A stretch of 64,000 nt of DNA from Halodesulfovibrio marinisediminis DSM 17456 (GTDB taxonomy: Bacteria > Desulfobacterota > Desulfovibrionia > Desulfovibrionales > Desulfovibrionaceae): contig NZ_FSRG01000005.1 of the NCBI RefSeq assembly GCF_900129975.1, positions 248,001 to 312,000 of the forward strand, read 5' to 3'. The notes under the pieces were generated by a model. That model had not been told where the DNA came from and ran no database searches. It worked only from the letters and a program-made list of their open reading frames with translations. Below are positions 42,842-52,217 of the stretch, one piece after another. Each line of letters begins with the position of its first letter. Position 1 is the first letter of the stretch. The position numbers and the translations under genes are program-made.

Positions 42842-42934
42842 GAATTACTACGAAAAGTGTGAACTGCCAGAGCTTTTAGTAAGAATGAAGTGGTTTCAGT
42901 CTTAAAAAGGAATAAATTTTATATACTAATTATG

Positions 42935-42967
42935 AAAAAGCCTTTGTGTAATCTACAAAGGCTTTTT
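42935..42967 (+). terminator. Terminator of tunR
   Basis: AAAAAGCCTTTGT pairs with ACAAAGGCTTTTT over a seven-base loop. Confidence 0.88.
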
Positions 42968-43326
42968 CGTATTTTATCTTACATTCAGATTATATGATTA
43001 CTTGAATATGGAATGTAATTGGAGTGACTACTCATTGAAAAGCTATATTCCGGAGAGTTGCTGTGAAGAAGAGATGTAGTTGTCAGGGGGGGTGTATTGC
43101 ATTTGGGCAGCGAGGATGAGTGAGTGTGTCTTTATTATCGTTTTTTTTACGTAAGAAAAAAAGTGGTTCTGGTTAATAATATTGATTTTCTACTCAAGTT
43201 AGAACATAGTCGAAGTTCTAATCCTATATCCCTAAATGATAATGTATTCGCAGTTGCGATGATGAAGAGTACTTCGCCGTTTCGATGAAATGTGTGTAGT
43301 TTTTTTGTGTGCTCGGGGGGGCTTTA
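42968..43326. other. Intergenic region before the hybrid kinase
   Basis: 359 bases without a gene. A perfect TTACATTC (42979-42986) and GAATGTAA (43011-43018) dyad with a 24-base spacer lies at the left, possibly an operator. The sequence is AT-rich toward the kinase start. Confidence 0.35.
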
Positions 43327-46300
43327 ATGATTCGTTTTTCAGATATCCGTATCAGATTCAGGCTGGTGCTACTGCTTGTTTTTGTTGGTGCTATTCCCTT
43401 GCTGGTTGTCAGCCTTGTTGGGAGTAGACTTACAACAGATGCTTTAATGGAGAAATCATTTAACCAGCTCATAACAGTACAGTCTATTCGTAAAGGCGAA
43501 ATAGAAGATTTCTTTACGACAAGTTTTTCCAGAATACGTATTCTCGCTGAGTCTGAACGTATTCAGAATATGATGTCTTTGCTGCTCAGGCATAAATCTG
43601 AGATGAAACATGGTCGTTCTCTCATTGATGATGCGCATTCACTGCAATACCAAGTGAAATTTCGCAGCTTCATGGCTCCGTTAAAAAAGTACATTAATTC
43701 ATACGGATATCATGACTTATTTCTTGTTGATGCAGATGGTGGAGATGTACTTTACTCGCTTGCCCGAGAGGAAGATCTCGGCACAAACTTGAAGTTTGGC
43801 CAGTATCGGAACAGTGGGCTTGGTGTTGCATGGAAACGTGCTGTTACCAGCGGAAAAACTACAATTGTAGACTTTTCTTCATATGCACCAAGTGGAGGTG
43901 CCGAGGCTGCCTTTATCGCTGAACCAGTTCGTGATGGATATGGGAAAGCTGTCGGAGTTGTTATTCTACAGTTAACCCCCCAGCTTATTACCCATGTCGT
44001 CGATTCCCGACAGGGTATGGGAGAAACTGGGGAGTCGTATATTGTGGGCGTCAATTTGGCGCAGAACAAGTATGAATTCCGTAGTAACTTGCGCACAATG
44101 GGGAATGGTGATTTTGTTGTAGGCTACTCTTTAACAAACCCTTTGGATTACTGGAAAGATGCCGCTTCATCAGGTGAATCCGGTGGGCACAGTATCTATA
44201 TCGATAGTGCAGGCGAAGAGGTACTTGTTGCGTATAACGAACTGAATATTGCCGGTCTGCGTTGGTTCCTGATTTCTAAAATTAATAAATATGAAGTTAC
44301 TGCACCTATTCGTCATACATACAAATATATTGGTGCATTGTCTGGTTTGTTACTCTTTTTAGTGGGCGGTCTTGCTGTATTTTTCTCTCGTACAATTACC
44401 CGACCAATCATTGCTGATATGCAATTTGCGCATGCTATTGCCGAGGGTAATCTTGATGCGACTATTGATGTCGATCAGAAAGATGAATTGGGTGATTTAG
44501 CACGGTCACTTGAGGGTATGGCGCGCAACCTTCGTGAACTGGATTGGCTTAAATCCGGTAAGGAAGGGCTGGATGACACCATGCGTGGAGAACATTCGCC
44601 GCAAAAACTTGCTCGTATATCGATTGCCTATCTTTGCAAACACATGGGTGCCCAGTTGGGTGCTGTGTATGCATTGGAGGATGGCGCACTGGAGTTGATA
44701 GCAAGTTATGCTTTTAGTGACCGGAAAGGTAATTTTAATCGTTTTGTCCTTGGGGAAGGAATGGTTGGGCAGGCTGCTCTTGAGAATGAATTGCTTATTT
44801 TCTCAAATATTACAGAAGATGCTCCTGCTGTGAATTACGGTGCCGGTGAAGCTTGTGCAAAGGCATACATGGCTGTGCCTGTTGCTTTTGAAGGGGAGAT
44901 TGTTGGCGTTATCCTGTTGGGAGCAATGGAAAACTTTTCACCATTGCATAGAAAATTTATTGAGCAGAATGTCGAAAACATTGCGATTTTAATGAATGCT
45001 GCTCAGTCCCGTCAACTTGTGCATGAGTTGCTTGAACAGGCTCAACAGCAACAGGAAGAACTGCGTGCAACGAATGAAGAGTTAGAAGAGCAGACTGAAG
45101 CTTTGATTGAATCGGAAGCACGCTTGCAACAACAACAGGAAGAACTTCGCGTAACCAACGAAGAGTTGGAAGAACAAACAACGGTTCTTAAAGAGTCTCA
45201 GTCTGAATTGCAGGTGCAGCAGGAAGAGTTACGGGTAATTAACGAAGAGCTTGAAGAACGGACTCAAGCCCTTGAAGAGCAGAAGTCTGCTATTGCTGTA
45301 AAGAACTCAGAGTTGGTTAAAGCCCAGAATGCAGTGAAGCAGAAAGCAAAAGATTTAGAAGTGGCAAGTAAATACAAATCTGAATTCTTGGCGAATATGT
45401 CACATGAATTACGTACGCCACTGAACTCTATTTTAATTTTGTCTCAGTTGTTTGGTCACAACAAAGATGGAAACCTTACCGACAAACAAATTGAGTCTGC
45501 CAATGCTATCCATTCTTCTGGTTCAGACTTGCTCACATTGATTAATGAAATTTTGGATCTTTCCAAGATTGAAGCAGGCAAGGTTGAATTGATTATTGAA
45601 CCTGTCGGTGTTTCAAATCTTATTCAGAATATAAATCGTCTTTATAAAGACATAGCTGCAGATAAAGATGTTGCGTTTGATGTTTCTGTAGCATCAGATG
45701 CTCCGGAAGCATTGGAAACAGATTCACAACGTCTGCAACAGGTTCTGCGTAACTTATTGACCAATGCCTTTAAATTTACACACAAGGGCTCTGTTTCCCT
45801 TACAATAGCCAGACCGTCGCAGGAGTTGACGAATGAGCTTGGTATTGATGCCAGCAAGGCCGTGTCGTTTGCGGTTTCTGATGATGGCATTGGTATTCCG
45901 AAAGATAAGCAAATTGCTATTTTCCAGGCATTCCAACAGGCTGATGGCAGCACAAGTCGCAATTACGGTGGAACAGGGCTTGGGCTTTCCATTTCCCGTG
46001 AGCTTGTTCGTCTGTTGCAGGGCGCTATCTATCTTGAGAGTGAAGAAGGTAAGGGCAGTACCTTTACGGTAGTTCTTCCTGAATTCTATCAAGACACTTC
46101 CGAGCAGAATCAGATTCTCAGTCGAGCAGAATTACCGCTCGCCTCTGGTGGCGAAAGCTATGGCAAAGAGGCTGCTACTTTTTCTGTGCAGGAGAATTCC
46201 GCTGTGTCGCAGCCTGTAATCACTCAAACTGTGGCATCGTCACAACAGAGTGAGGCACCATCTAAAAAAACTATCGTCGAGAAAGTTGTTCCAACAAGCG

Positions 46301-47514
46301 ACAGCGAGTATGTGGAAGACGACCGGGCGGTCATTACTCCGGACTCACGTAGTCTGCTTATTATCGAAGATGACTGGAACTTTGCAAAGATAATGCGTGA
46401 CTTCGGTCGAGAGCGTGGTTTCCAGTGTCTTGTAGCCGAAGATGGTGAGTCCGGATTGTACTTTGCAGATTACTATAAGCCGAGTGCAATCATTCTGGAT
46501 GTAGGTCTTCCAGGAATTGATGGTTGGACTGTTATGGAACGACTTAAGGACAACCCTGAGTTACGCCATATTCCAGTGCATTTTATGTCCGCTAACGATA
46601 ATTCTCTGGATGCACTTCGCATGGGAGCCATCGGTTACCTGTCCAAGCCGGTGACCATGGAACATGTTGAAGATGCTTTCAGTGCGCTTGAGGATGTTAT
46701 TTCTCAACCGGTGCGTAATCTGTTGCTCGTTGAGGACGATAAAATTCAGTGTCAGAGTATCCAAGAGCTGATTGGTAACGATGATGTGAAAATAACTGAT
46801 GTGGCTACAGGCCGTGAAGCGTATGAGGAATTATCCAAAGGCAGCTATGACTGTATGATTTTGGATTTGGGGCTTGAGGATATGTCCGGCTTTGAATTGC
46901 TGGAAAAAATTCGCGTGAGCGATACCTCAATGCGAGTGCCTGTTATTATTTATACAGGTCGTGACTTGACGCGTGATGAAGAGAAGCAACTGAGCAAGTA
47001 TACTGAAAGCATTATTATTAAAGGGGTGAAGTCTCCAGAGCGTCTCTTAGATGAGACTGCACTGTTCCTGCATCGAGTTGAGTCAAACTTGCCGCAGGAA
47101 AAGCGTCAGATGTTAAAGATGGTGCATGATAAGGAGTCCGTTCTCAGTGGTAAGAAAGTCATGGTCGTTGATGACGACATGCGTAACGTGTTTGCGCTCT
47201 CCAGTGTTCTGGAAGACAGGAATATGGACGTTATTGTAGCGAAAAACGGTCTTGAATGTCTTGAGAAGCTTGAAGAGCTTGATTCTATAGATTGCGTGCT
47301 GATGGATATCATGATGCCGAAAATGGACGGCTACGAGGCGATGACGGAAATTCGGAAGAACCCTCAATATGCCAAACTGCCTATTATTGCTTTAACTGCA
47401 AAAGCTATGAAGGGCGACAGAAGTAAATGCATTGATGCCGGTGCAAGTGATTATTTATCCAAGCCGGTGAACACTGATAAGCTTATTTCTATGATGCGGG
47501 TTTGGTTGTATTAG
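43327..47514 (+). CDS. Hybrid sensor histidine kinase with three receiver domains
   Basis: 1395 residues. Two membrane helices (about 11-35 and 331-355) enclose a Cache-type periplasmic sensor; HAMP follows (about 356-415), then GAF (about 421-560). A long coiled coil with three near-repeats (QQQEELRATNEELEEQ; about 561-685) leads into HisKA (SHELRTPLNSI, His about 692) and HATPase (NYGGTGLGLS, about 880). Three receivers have phospho-Asp in IILDVGLPG (about 1055), MILDLGLED (about 1178) and VLMDIMMPK (about 1325). It should sense a periplasmic ligand and run an internal phosphorelay. CheR, a broken CheB and a diguanylate cyclase follow. ATG 43327 is chosen over GTG 43309 because the G-rich ribosome binding site lies between them. 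Confidence 0.92.
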   Translation: MIRFSDIRIRFRLVLLLVFVGAIPLLVVSLVGSRLTTDALMEKSFNQLITVQSIRKGEIEDFFTTSFSRIRILAESERIQNMMSLLLRHKSEMKHGRSLIDDAHSLQYQVKFRSFMAPLKKYINSYGYHDLFLVDADGGDVLYSLAREEDLGTNLKFGQYRNSGLGVAWKRAVTSGKTTIVDFSSYAPSGGAEAAFIAEPVRDGYGKAVGVVILQLTPQLITHVVDSRQGMGETGESYIVGVNLAQNKYEFRSNLRTMGNGDFVVGYSLTNPLDYWKDAASSGESGGHSIYIDSAGEEVLVAYNELNIAGLRWFLISKINKYEVTAPIRHTYKYIGALSGLLLFLVGGLAVFFSRTITRPIIADMQFAHAIAEGNLDATIDVDQKDELGDLARSLEGMARNLRELDWLKSGKEGLDDTMRGEHSPQKLARISIAYLCKHMGAQLGAVYALEDGALELIASYAFSDRKGNFNRFVLGEGMVGQAALENELLIFSNITEDAPAVNYGAGEACAKAYMAVPVAFEGEIVGVILLGAMENFSPLHRKFIEQNVENIAILMNAAQSRQLVHELLEQAQQQQEELRATNEELEEQTEALIESEARLQQQQEELRVTNEELEEQTTVLKESQSELQVQQEELRVINEELEERTQALEEQKSAIAVKNSELVKAQNAVKQKAKDLEVASKYKSEFLANMSHELRTPLNSILILSQLFGHNKDGNLTDKQIESANAIHSSGSDLLTLINEILDLSKIEAGKVELIIEPVGVSNLIQNINRLYKDIAADKDVAFDVSVASDAPEALETDSQRLQQVLRNLLTNAFKFTHKGSVSLTIARPSQELTNELGIDASKAVSFAVSDDGIGIPKDKQIAIFQAFQQADGSTSRNYGGTGLGLSISRELVRLLQGAIYLESEEGKGSTFTVVLPEFYQDTSEQNQILSRAELPLASGGESYGKEAATFSVQENSAVSQPVITQTVASSQQSEAPSKKTIVEKVVPTSDSEYVEDDRAVITPDSRSLLIIEDDWNFAKIMRDFGRERGFQCLVAEDGESGLYFADYYKPSAIILDVGLPGIDGWTVMERLKDNPELRHIPVHFMSANDNSLDALRMGAIGYLSKPVTMEHVEDAFSALEDVISQPVRNLLLVEDDKIQCQSIQELIGNDDVKITDVATGREAYEELSKGSYDCMILDLGLEDMSGFELLEKIRVSDTSMRVPVIIYTGRDLTRDEEKQLSKYTESIIIKGVKSPERLLDETALFLHRVESNLPQEKRQMLKMVHDKESVLSGKKVMVVDDDMRNVFALSSVLEDRNMDVIVAKNGLECLEKLEELDSIDCVLMDIMMPKMDGYEAMTEIRKNPQYAKLPIIALTAKAMKGDRSKCIDAGASDYLSKPVNTDKLISMMRVWLY

Positions 47515-47515
47515 C

Positions 47516-48352
47516 ATGTCCGAAGTTGAGCACATTGAGAACGAACGATTAGAGGTACAGCTGCTGCTGGAAGCAATTTATTTAAAGTACGGGTACGACT
47601 TTAGGAAATATGCCAGCGCACATACAAGGCGCAGACTTGAACACAGGCGTTCCGTTGAAGGATTGCCGAACATGGCTGCAATGCAGCACTTGCTTATTCA
47701 TGATGAATCATTTTTTAACAGACTTCTTTTGGATCTGTCGATTAATGTTACTGAAATGTTTAGAGATCCTCTGTTCTACAAGAGCGTGCGTGACCTCGTA
47801 GTCCCATACTTGAAAACGTACCCGTTTGCCAAAGTATGGCATGCGGGATGTTCTGCAGGGCAGGAAGTGTATTCCATGGGAATTGTTCTGTGGGAAGAAG
47901 GAATGAAAGAACGCGTACAACTTTACGCAACCGACTTTAATGAGATGATCTTAGCAAAAGCTAAGGACGGCATTTACCCGATGGATGTGGTGCGGAAATA
48001 TACAGCAAACTACCAGCAAGCAGGTGGAACACGGTCTTTTTCAGATTACTACACTGCGGACTATGACAGTGTTGTGATGAGAAGATTTTTAAAAGAGCAG
48101 GTTCTTTTTTCTTCACACAATCTGGTTACTGATGGCGTGTTTGGAGAAATGAATGCGATCTTCTGCCGTAACGTACTCATTTATTTTAACAGAGAGTTGC
48201 AAAATAGAGTGTTGAACTTGTTCTACGAAAGCTTATGTCCAGGGGGATTTCTGTGCCTTGGCTCAAAGGAAAATATTAAATTTTCAGATGTTGCGCATAA
48301 GTTTGAAGCCGTTGCAGAACGGGAGAAAATTTATCGTAAGAAACGAATGTAG
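47516..48352 (+). CDS. CheR-type protein glutamate methyltransferase
   Basis: 278 residues starting one base after the kinase stop. N-terminal helical domain (YGYDFRKYASAHTRRRLEHR), SAM domain with TEMFRDPLFYKSV, VWHAGCSAGQEVYSMGIVL and NAIFCRNVLIYFN, all as in CheR. Coupling to a hybrid kinase rather than to chemoreceptors suggests methylation of the kinase or another partner. CheR normally works with CheB, but here the cheB that follows is a pseudogene. Confidence 0.92.
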   Translation: MSEVEHIENERLEVQLLLEAIYLKYGYDFRKYASAHTRRRLEHRRSVEGLPNMAAMQHLLIHDESFFNRLLLDLSINVTEMFRDPLFYKSVRDLVVPYLKTYPFAKVWHAGCSAGQEVYSMGIVLWEEGMKERVQLYATDFNEMILAKAKDGIYPMDVVRKYTANYQQAGGTRSFSDYYTADYDSVVMRRFLKEQVLFSSHNLVTDGVFGEMNAIFCRNVLIYFNRELQNRVLNLFYESLCPGGFLCLGSKENIKFSDVAHKFEAVAEREKIYRKKRM

Positions 48353-48357
48353 CGCAG

Positions 48358-48630
48358 TTGCAGAGGGGGGAACGCGAGAGCGCTCGACAGTATAAAGCGA
48401 TTATTATCGGAGTTTCCGTAAGGGTATTAACTGCGTTGCACAGAATTTTCTCATAATTGAAAGAAAGCCTTAGCCTGCCTGTGTTGATTGGCCAACATAC
48501 TAGTCCGAATGTTGAAAGTCTGTTTTCGGTATTACTTCGTTTGTATTGCACTGAAGTCGTGAAAGAAGCTGAAGACAATGATGGTATTTCCACAGGTAGC
48601 GTATATATTTCACTTTGTAATAGAGGATGA
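48358..48630 (+). pseudogene. Decayed and truncated cheB (methylesterase) remnant
   Basis: In one frame the 273 bases after cheR read ...QYKAIIIGVSVRVLTALHR, IFS, stop, then LPVLIGQHTSPNVESLFSV and ending VKEAEDNDGISTGSVYISLC. This aligns with the first half of CheB: the catalytic-Ser strand YKAIIIGVSAGG has lost its AGG, the QHxSPN histidine loop survives, and EAED...G.VYIAP is recognisable. There is an in-frame TAA at 48454, and the frame ends at TGA 48628, before the catalytic Asp half. The next gene starts inside its 3' end. Confidence 0.8.
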
Positions 48631-48632
48631 CC

Positions 48633-49646
48633 ATGGGAATAGCCAAGGTGCTTATAGTGGACGACAGGCCGGAAAACCTGCTTACGCTGGAAAGCCTGTT
48701 AGAACAACCGGGAATAGAAATTATTCGGGCAAATTCCGGTGAGGAAGCACTCGAACAGATGCTCGATCATGATTTTGCATTGATACTGCTGGATGTTCAA
48801 ATGCCGGGTATGGACGGTTATGAAGTGGCAGAATTAATGCGTGGTAACAAGAAGACAAAGCATATTCCTATTATCTTCGTAACTGCAGAAGGGAAGGCAA
48901 AAGCGCAAGTCTTTAAAGGGTATGAATCCGGTGCAGTTGATTATCTGTTTAAGCCGCTTGATGTGCATATCTTTAAAAGTAAAGTTGGCGTTTTTATTGA
49001 ACTGTTTCATCATAAAGAGGCACTGAAACAAAAAAGTTTTGAGCTTGATCAGAAGCTGGCTGAGCTTGAAGAGCTTCAACAGCAGCTTGAACTGACAAAT
49101 GAACAGCTTTTGCTGTTGTCCATTACAGACGGGCTTACCGGACTGCAGAATAAGCGTCAGTTCAATAAGAACTTCACTAACGAGTGGAATCGTGCCTACC
49201 GTAACCAGTCTCCATTATCTCTTGTTCTTATCGATCTCGACTTTTTCAAAGCATACAATGACACATACGGCCATGCTAAAGGCGATGAGTGTCTTGTTCA
49301 AGTTGCTCAAATGTTGTCTGAAACTGTTAAGCGTGATGTGGATAAGACGGCGCGTATTGGTGGTGAAGAGTTTGCAATAATTTTGCCGGATACAGAGCTT
49401 GCCGGAGCTAAGTATGTTGCGGAACGTTTTCTCGCTAACATAGAATCATTGGCTATTCCGCATGAAGGGTCTCCTGTGTCTGACCATGTGACAGTAAGTG
49501 TTGGAGCGGCTTCTATTATTCCGACACAAAAAGAAGATACTCTTTCTCTTATTAAGGCTGCTGATGCCGCGTTGTATAAGGCAAAAGCTGATGGCAGAAA
49601 TAGCTGTTGCACAGCTGGTTTTGAGTGTGAAATAGGCAGCGCTTAG
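48633..49646 (+). CDS. Response regulator with GGDEF diguanylate cyclase domain
   Basis: 337 residues. Receiver domain (KVLIVDDRPENLLTLESLLE, phospho-Asp in ILLDVQMPG about residue 54, Lys in YLFKPLD), a coiled-coil linker (about 125-160), then GGDEF with active site GGEEF (about 243). An inhibitory RxxD site (RDVD) sits five residues before it. It should make cyclic di-GMP when phosphorylated and show product inhibition. ATG 48633 is preferred over ATG 48627 because GAGG is at the right distance. It is probably the output of the kinase at 43327. Confidence 0.92.
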   Translation: MGIAKVLIVDDRPENLLTLESLLEQPGIEIIRANSGEEALEQMLDHDFALILLDVQMPGMDGYEVAELMRGNKKTKHIPIIFVTAEGKAKAQVFKGYESGAVDYLFKPLDVHIFKSKVGVFIELFHHKEALKQKSFELDQKLAELEELQQQLELTNEQLLLLSITDGLTGLQNKRQFNKNFTNEWNRAYRNQSPLSLVLIDLDFFKAYNDTYGHAKGDECLVQVAQMLSETVKRDVDKTARIGGEEFAIILPDTELAGAKYVAERFLANIESLAIPHEGSPVSDHVTVSVGAASIIPTQKEDTLSLIKAADAALYKAKADGRNSCCTAGFECEIGSA

Positions 49647-49671
49647 TGGCGCCATTGAGGGGAAAAATTAT

Positions 49672-50376
49672 ATGAAAATGAAAGATAAGGGCTTGGCAGC
49701 AGCCGTTGCGATATTGTTGCTTATTGCCTGCCTTAGCAGCGACTTTGTTGCAGGATTCCGATATTATAGTACCGCTCATGGGTACCTTCTGAGCTTTGTG
49801 AAATTTGCTATTCTTGCGACGTTCGGTGAATGTCTTGCATTACGAATTGTTACCGGCAAATACTGGGTTCGCGGTTTTGGTCTGTGTGCAAAAATGATTG
49901 TATGGGGTTTTCTCGGCATTATCATCAAGCTGGCGTTTACTGTCTTTGCAACTGGGGCTCCGAATATTCTTGCCTCGTTCGGATTTGACATTACTCCTGC
50001 AACGCTTGCCACAGGCGGATTTTTTGATCGAGTGGCAGCTGCGTTTATTATCAGTGCGTCATTAAACTGTATTTTTGCGCCGGTGCTCATGGTGCTGCAC
50101 AAGATTACAGATGCACATATTCATTTACATGGCGGGAAACTGTCTGCCGTCATTACTCCTATCAAAATGGCAGACCGTTTTAAGGACATCGACTGGAATA
50201 TTATGTGGGGACTGGTGCTTAAAAAGACAATCCCGTTTTTCTGGATTCCAGCGCATACAATTACGTTCCTGCTGCCGCCTGATTTCCGTATTTTGTTTGC
50301 TGCATTTCTTGGCGTAGCGCTTGGCGTTATTCTCGCGTTTGCGAACCTTTCAGCAGCGCAGAAAGTGAAAGCATGA
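49672..50376 (+). CDS. Integral membrane protein of unknown function
   Basis: 234 residues with about five to six hydrophobic segments (LAAAVAILLLIACLSSDFVAG, MIVWGFLGIIIKLAFTVFAT, ILFAAFLGVALGVILAF) and the motif FFDRVAAAFIISASLNCIFAP with HIHLHGG in a loop. The pattern is loosely reminiscent of Mpv17/PMP22-like proteins, but I cannot assign it. It follows the diguanylate cyclase by 25 bases and may belong to that operon. A terminator lies at 50435. Confidence 0.7.
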   Translation: MKMKDKGLAAAVAILLLIACLSSDFVAGFRYYSTAHGYLLSFVKFAILATFGECLALRIVTGKYWVRGFGLCAKMIVWGFLGIIIKLAFTVFATGAPNILASFGFDITPATLATGGFFDRVAAAFIISASLNCIFAPVLMVLHKITDAHIHLHGGKLSAVITPIKMADRFKDIDWNIMWGLVLKKTIPFFWIPAHTITFLLPPDFRILFAAFLGVALGVILAFANLSAAQKVKA

Positions 50377-50434
50377 CATGAGCATGCTGACTTTTACTGT
50401 GAGAATGAATAATTCGATTTGATCACAGGTTGAT

Positions 50435-50474
50435 AAAAAAGGGCTGTCTCAATCATAATGAGGCAGCCTTTTAT
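50435..50474 (+). terminator. Terminator after the membrane protein gene
   Basis: AAAAAAGGGCTGTCTCA pairs imperfectly with TGAGGCAGCCTTTT. It closes the rightward signalling operon. Confidence 0.75.
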
Positions 50475-50684
50475 ATTTAGAAAGATAGTGGAAGCATAAG
50501 TCGCAAAGCTATGTAGCTAACGTACTAATATCGCAAGTAAAAGTCTTTGGAGATTCCTAAGATACTTTTCTACGTGAGTCTCAGGTGTTCTTTCAGGTAT
50601 GAGAGATTACGGATGAGGACAGTGAAACAAGGTTCTTGGGCTGCCAAAGGCATTCAATATGTCTGGCTTTGTTTATAAGGCATG
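50475..50684. other. Intergenic, no feature seen
   Basis: About 210 bases between the two facing terminators. No frame, repeat or dyad of note. Confidence 0.4.
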
Positions 50685-50716
50685 AAAAAAGGGCGCAGCA
50701 AAAGCTGTCGCCCTCT
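50685..50716 (-). terminator. Terminator of the liv operon
   Basis: On the minus strand GGGCGACAGC pairs with GCTGCGCCC over a TTTT loop, then six T. It lies 16 bases after the livF stop. Confidence 0.88.
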
Positions 50717-50731
50717 CTCGAATGGGTTTGG

Positions 50732-51436
50732 CTATAAGCCAAGGTATGCTTTTTTTACGTCTTCGTTGGCGAGCAACGTCGCTGCATCATCTTCCATGGT
50801 GATGTGACCTGTTTCCATTACATATGCGCGGTGCGCAACTTTGAGAGCTTGGTTCGCATTCTGTTCCACAAGGAATACTGTGGTGCCGGATGCGTTAACC
50901 TTTTGAATGATCTCAAAAATCTGTTGGATAATAATCGGTGCAAGACCAAGGGATGGCTCATCAAGGAGCAGTAATCGAGGTCTTGCCATCAGGGCACGGG
51001 AGATAGCGAGCATTTGCTGTTCACCACCGGAGAGTGTGCCGCCAGTCTGTTTCTGGCGTTCTTCAAGAATCGGGAACAGGCTGAAGGCATATTCCATATC
51101 ACGCTTAATGGCAGCTTTGTCATTACGCAGAAACGCTCCGAGCTCCAGATTTTCCATTACGGTCAAGTCTGGAAAAATGAGACGACCTTCCGGTACTTGA
51201 GAGATGCCAAGGCGTACGATTTGATCCATTTTCATTTTGTGGATCGGTTTACCCTCAAAGGTGATTTCACCGCTACGTGGCGGAGTGCCACCGCAGATGG
51301 ACATGAGGGTTGTTGACTTACCGGCACCGTTAGCGCCGATGAGTGTCACGATCTCACCTTCATCAATATGCAGGTTTACATCATGCAGCGCATGAATGTT
51401 GCCATAGAATGTGTTGATGCCTTTAACCTTAAGCAT
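50732..51436 (-). CDS. livF: Branched-chain amino acid ABC transporter ATP-binding protein LivF
   Basis: 234 residues. Walker A GANGAGKSTTLMSI, signature TLSGGEQQMLAISRALMARP, Walker B LLLLDEPSLGLAP, switch VFLVEQNANQALK. This is the short LivF form without the LivG insertion. It overlaps livG by eight bases and is last in the leftward operon. Confidence 0.95.
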   Translation of the reverse strand: MLKVKGINTFYGNIHALHDVNLHIDEGEIVTLIGANGAGKSTTLMSICGGTPPRSGEITFEGKPIHKMKMDQIVRLGISQVPEGRLIFPDLTVMENLELGAFLRNDKAAIKRDMEYAFSLFPILEERQKQTGGTLSGGEQQMLAISRALMARPRLLLLDEPSLGLAPIIIQQIFEIIQKVNASGTTVFLVEQNANQALKVAHRAYVMETGHITMEDDAATLLANEDVKKAYLGL

Positions 51437-52217
51437 GGCTTTCCTCCCCGAGGTAGGCTTTAATAACCTGTGGATCTTTACTTACCTCTTCAGGGGTACC
51501 CTGAGAAATAAGACATCCGTATTCCATAACGTAGATACGCTCGGACAGGCTCATAACCATACTCATATCATGCTCAATAAGCAGAATTGCAAGGTTGAAC
51601 CTGTCACGGATGTCCAGCACCAGCTCTTTAAGCGCTGCTGTCTCCTGCGGGTTCATACCTGCTGCTGGTTCATCGAGCAGAAGCAGGGAAGGTTCTGTTG
51701 CCATTGCACGTGCAATTTCAAGCCTGCGCTGGTCGCCATATGGTAGGTTGCAGGCAAGGTCATTGTAGTATTGGTTAAGACCAACGTATTTGAGCAACTC
51801 GTAGCTTTTCTCTATGTTTTCTTGTTCTTCGCGCTTTACATGCGGTGGACGAATCAGCGCATCCAGAATGCCTGCCTTTGTACGGCAATGACGGGCAACC
51901 ATAACGTTTTCCAGCACAGTCATATTCTTAAAGAGGCGAATGTTCTGGAAAGTACGTGCCATTCCTAATTCAGTAACCTTGTTCGGCTTCATGCCGTTTA
52001 CGCGACGTTCTGTATCTCCAAGAGGAGCAAAGAACACATCTCCGTCTGTCGGTTCGTAAATACCGGTAATGCAGTTAAAGAATGTAGTTTTGCCCGCACC
52101 GTTCGGACCGATGAGTGCTACAATTTCACCACTGTCCACTTGCAGGTCAACATCGTTGAGTGCACGCAGGCCGCCGAAACTTTTGGAGAGCGCATTAACG
52201 TTCAGTACTGTAGACAT
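51429..52217 (-). CDS. livG: Branched-chain amino acid ABC transporter ATP-binding protein LivG
   Basis: 262 residues. Walker A GPNGAGKTTFFNCITGIY, the LivG-typical loop ARTFQNIRLFKNMTVLENVM, signature LPYGDQRRLEIARAMATEP, Walker B LLLLDEPAAGMNP, switch LIEHDMSMVM. The start overlaps the livM stop by one base. Confidence 0.95.
   Translation of the reverse strand: MSTVLNVNALSKSFGGLRALNDVDLQVDSGEIVALIGPNGAGKTTFFNCITGIYEPTDGDVFFAPLGDTERRVNGMKPNKVTELGMARTFQNIRLFKNMTVLENVMVARHCRTKAGILDALIRPPHVKREEQENIEKSYELLKYVGLNQYYNDLACNLPYGDQRRLEIARAMATEPSLLLLDEPAAGMNPQETAALKELVLDIRDRFNLAILLIEHDMSMVMSLSERIYVMEYGCLISQGTPEEVSKDPQVIKAYLGEESHA

Noticed and set aside
45040-45300. Tandem DNA repeat inside the kinase gene
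   Set aside because: The repeated EELRATNEELEEQ units are a coiled coil in a continuous reading frame, common in such kinases.
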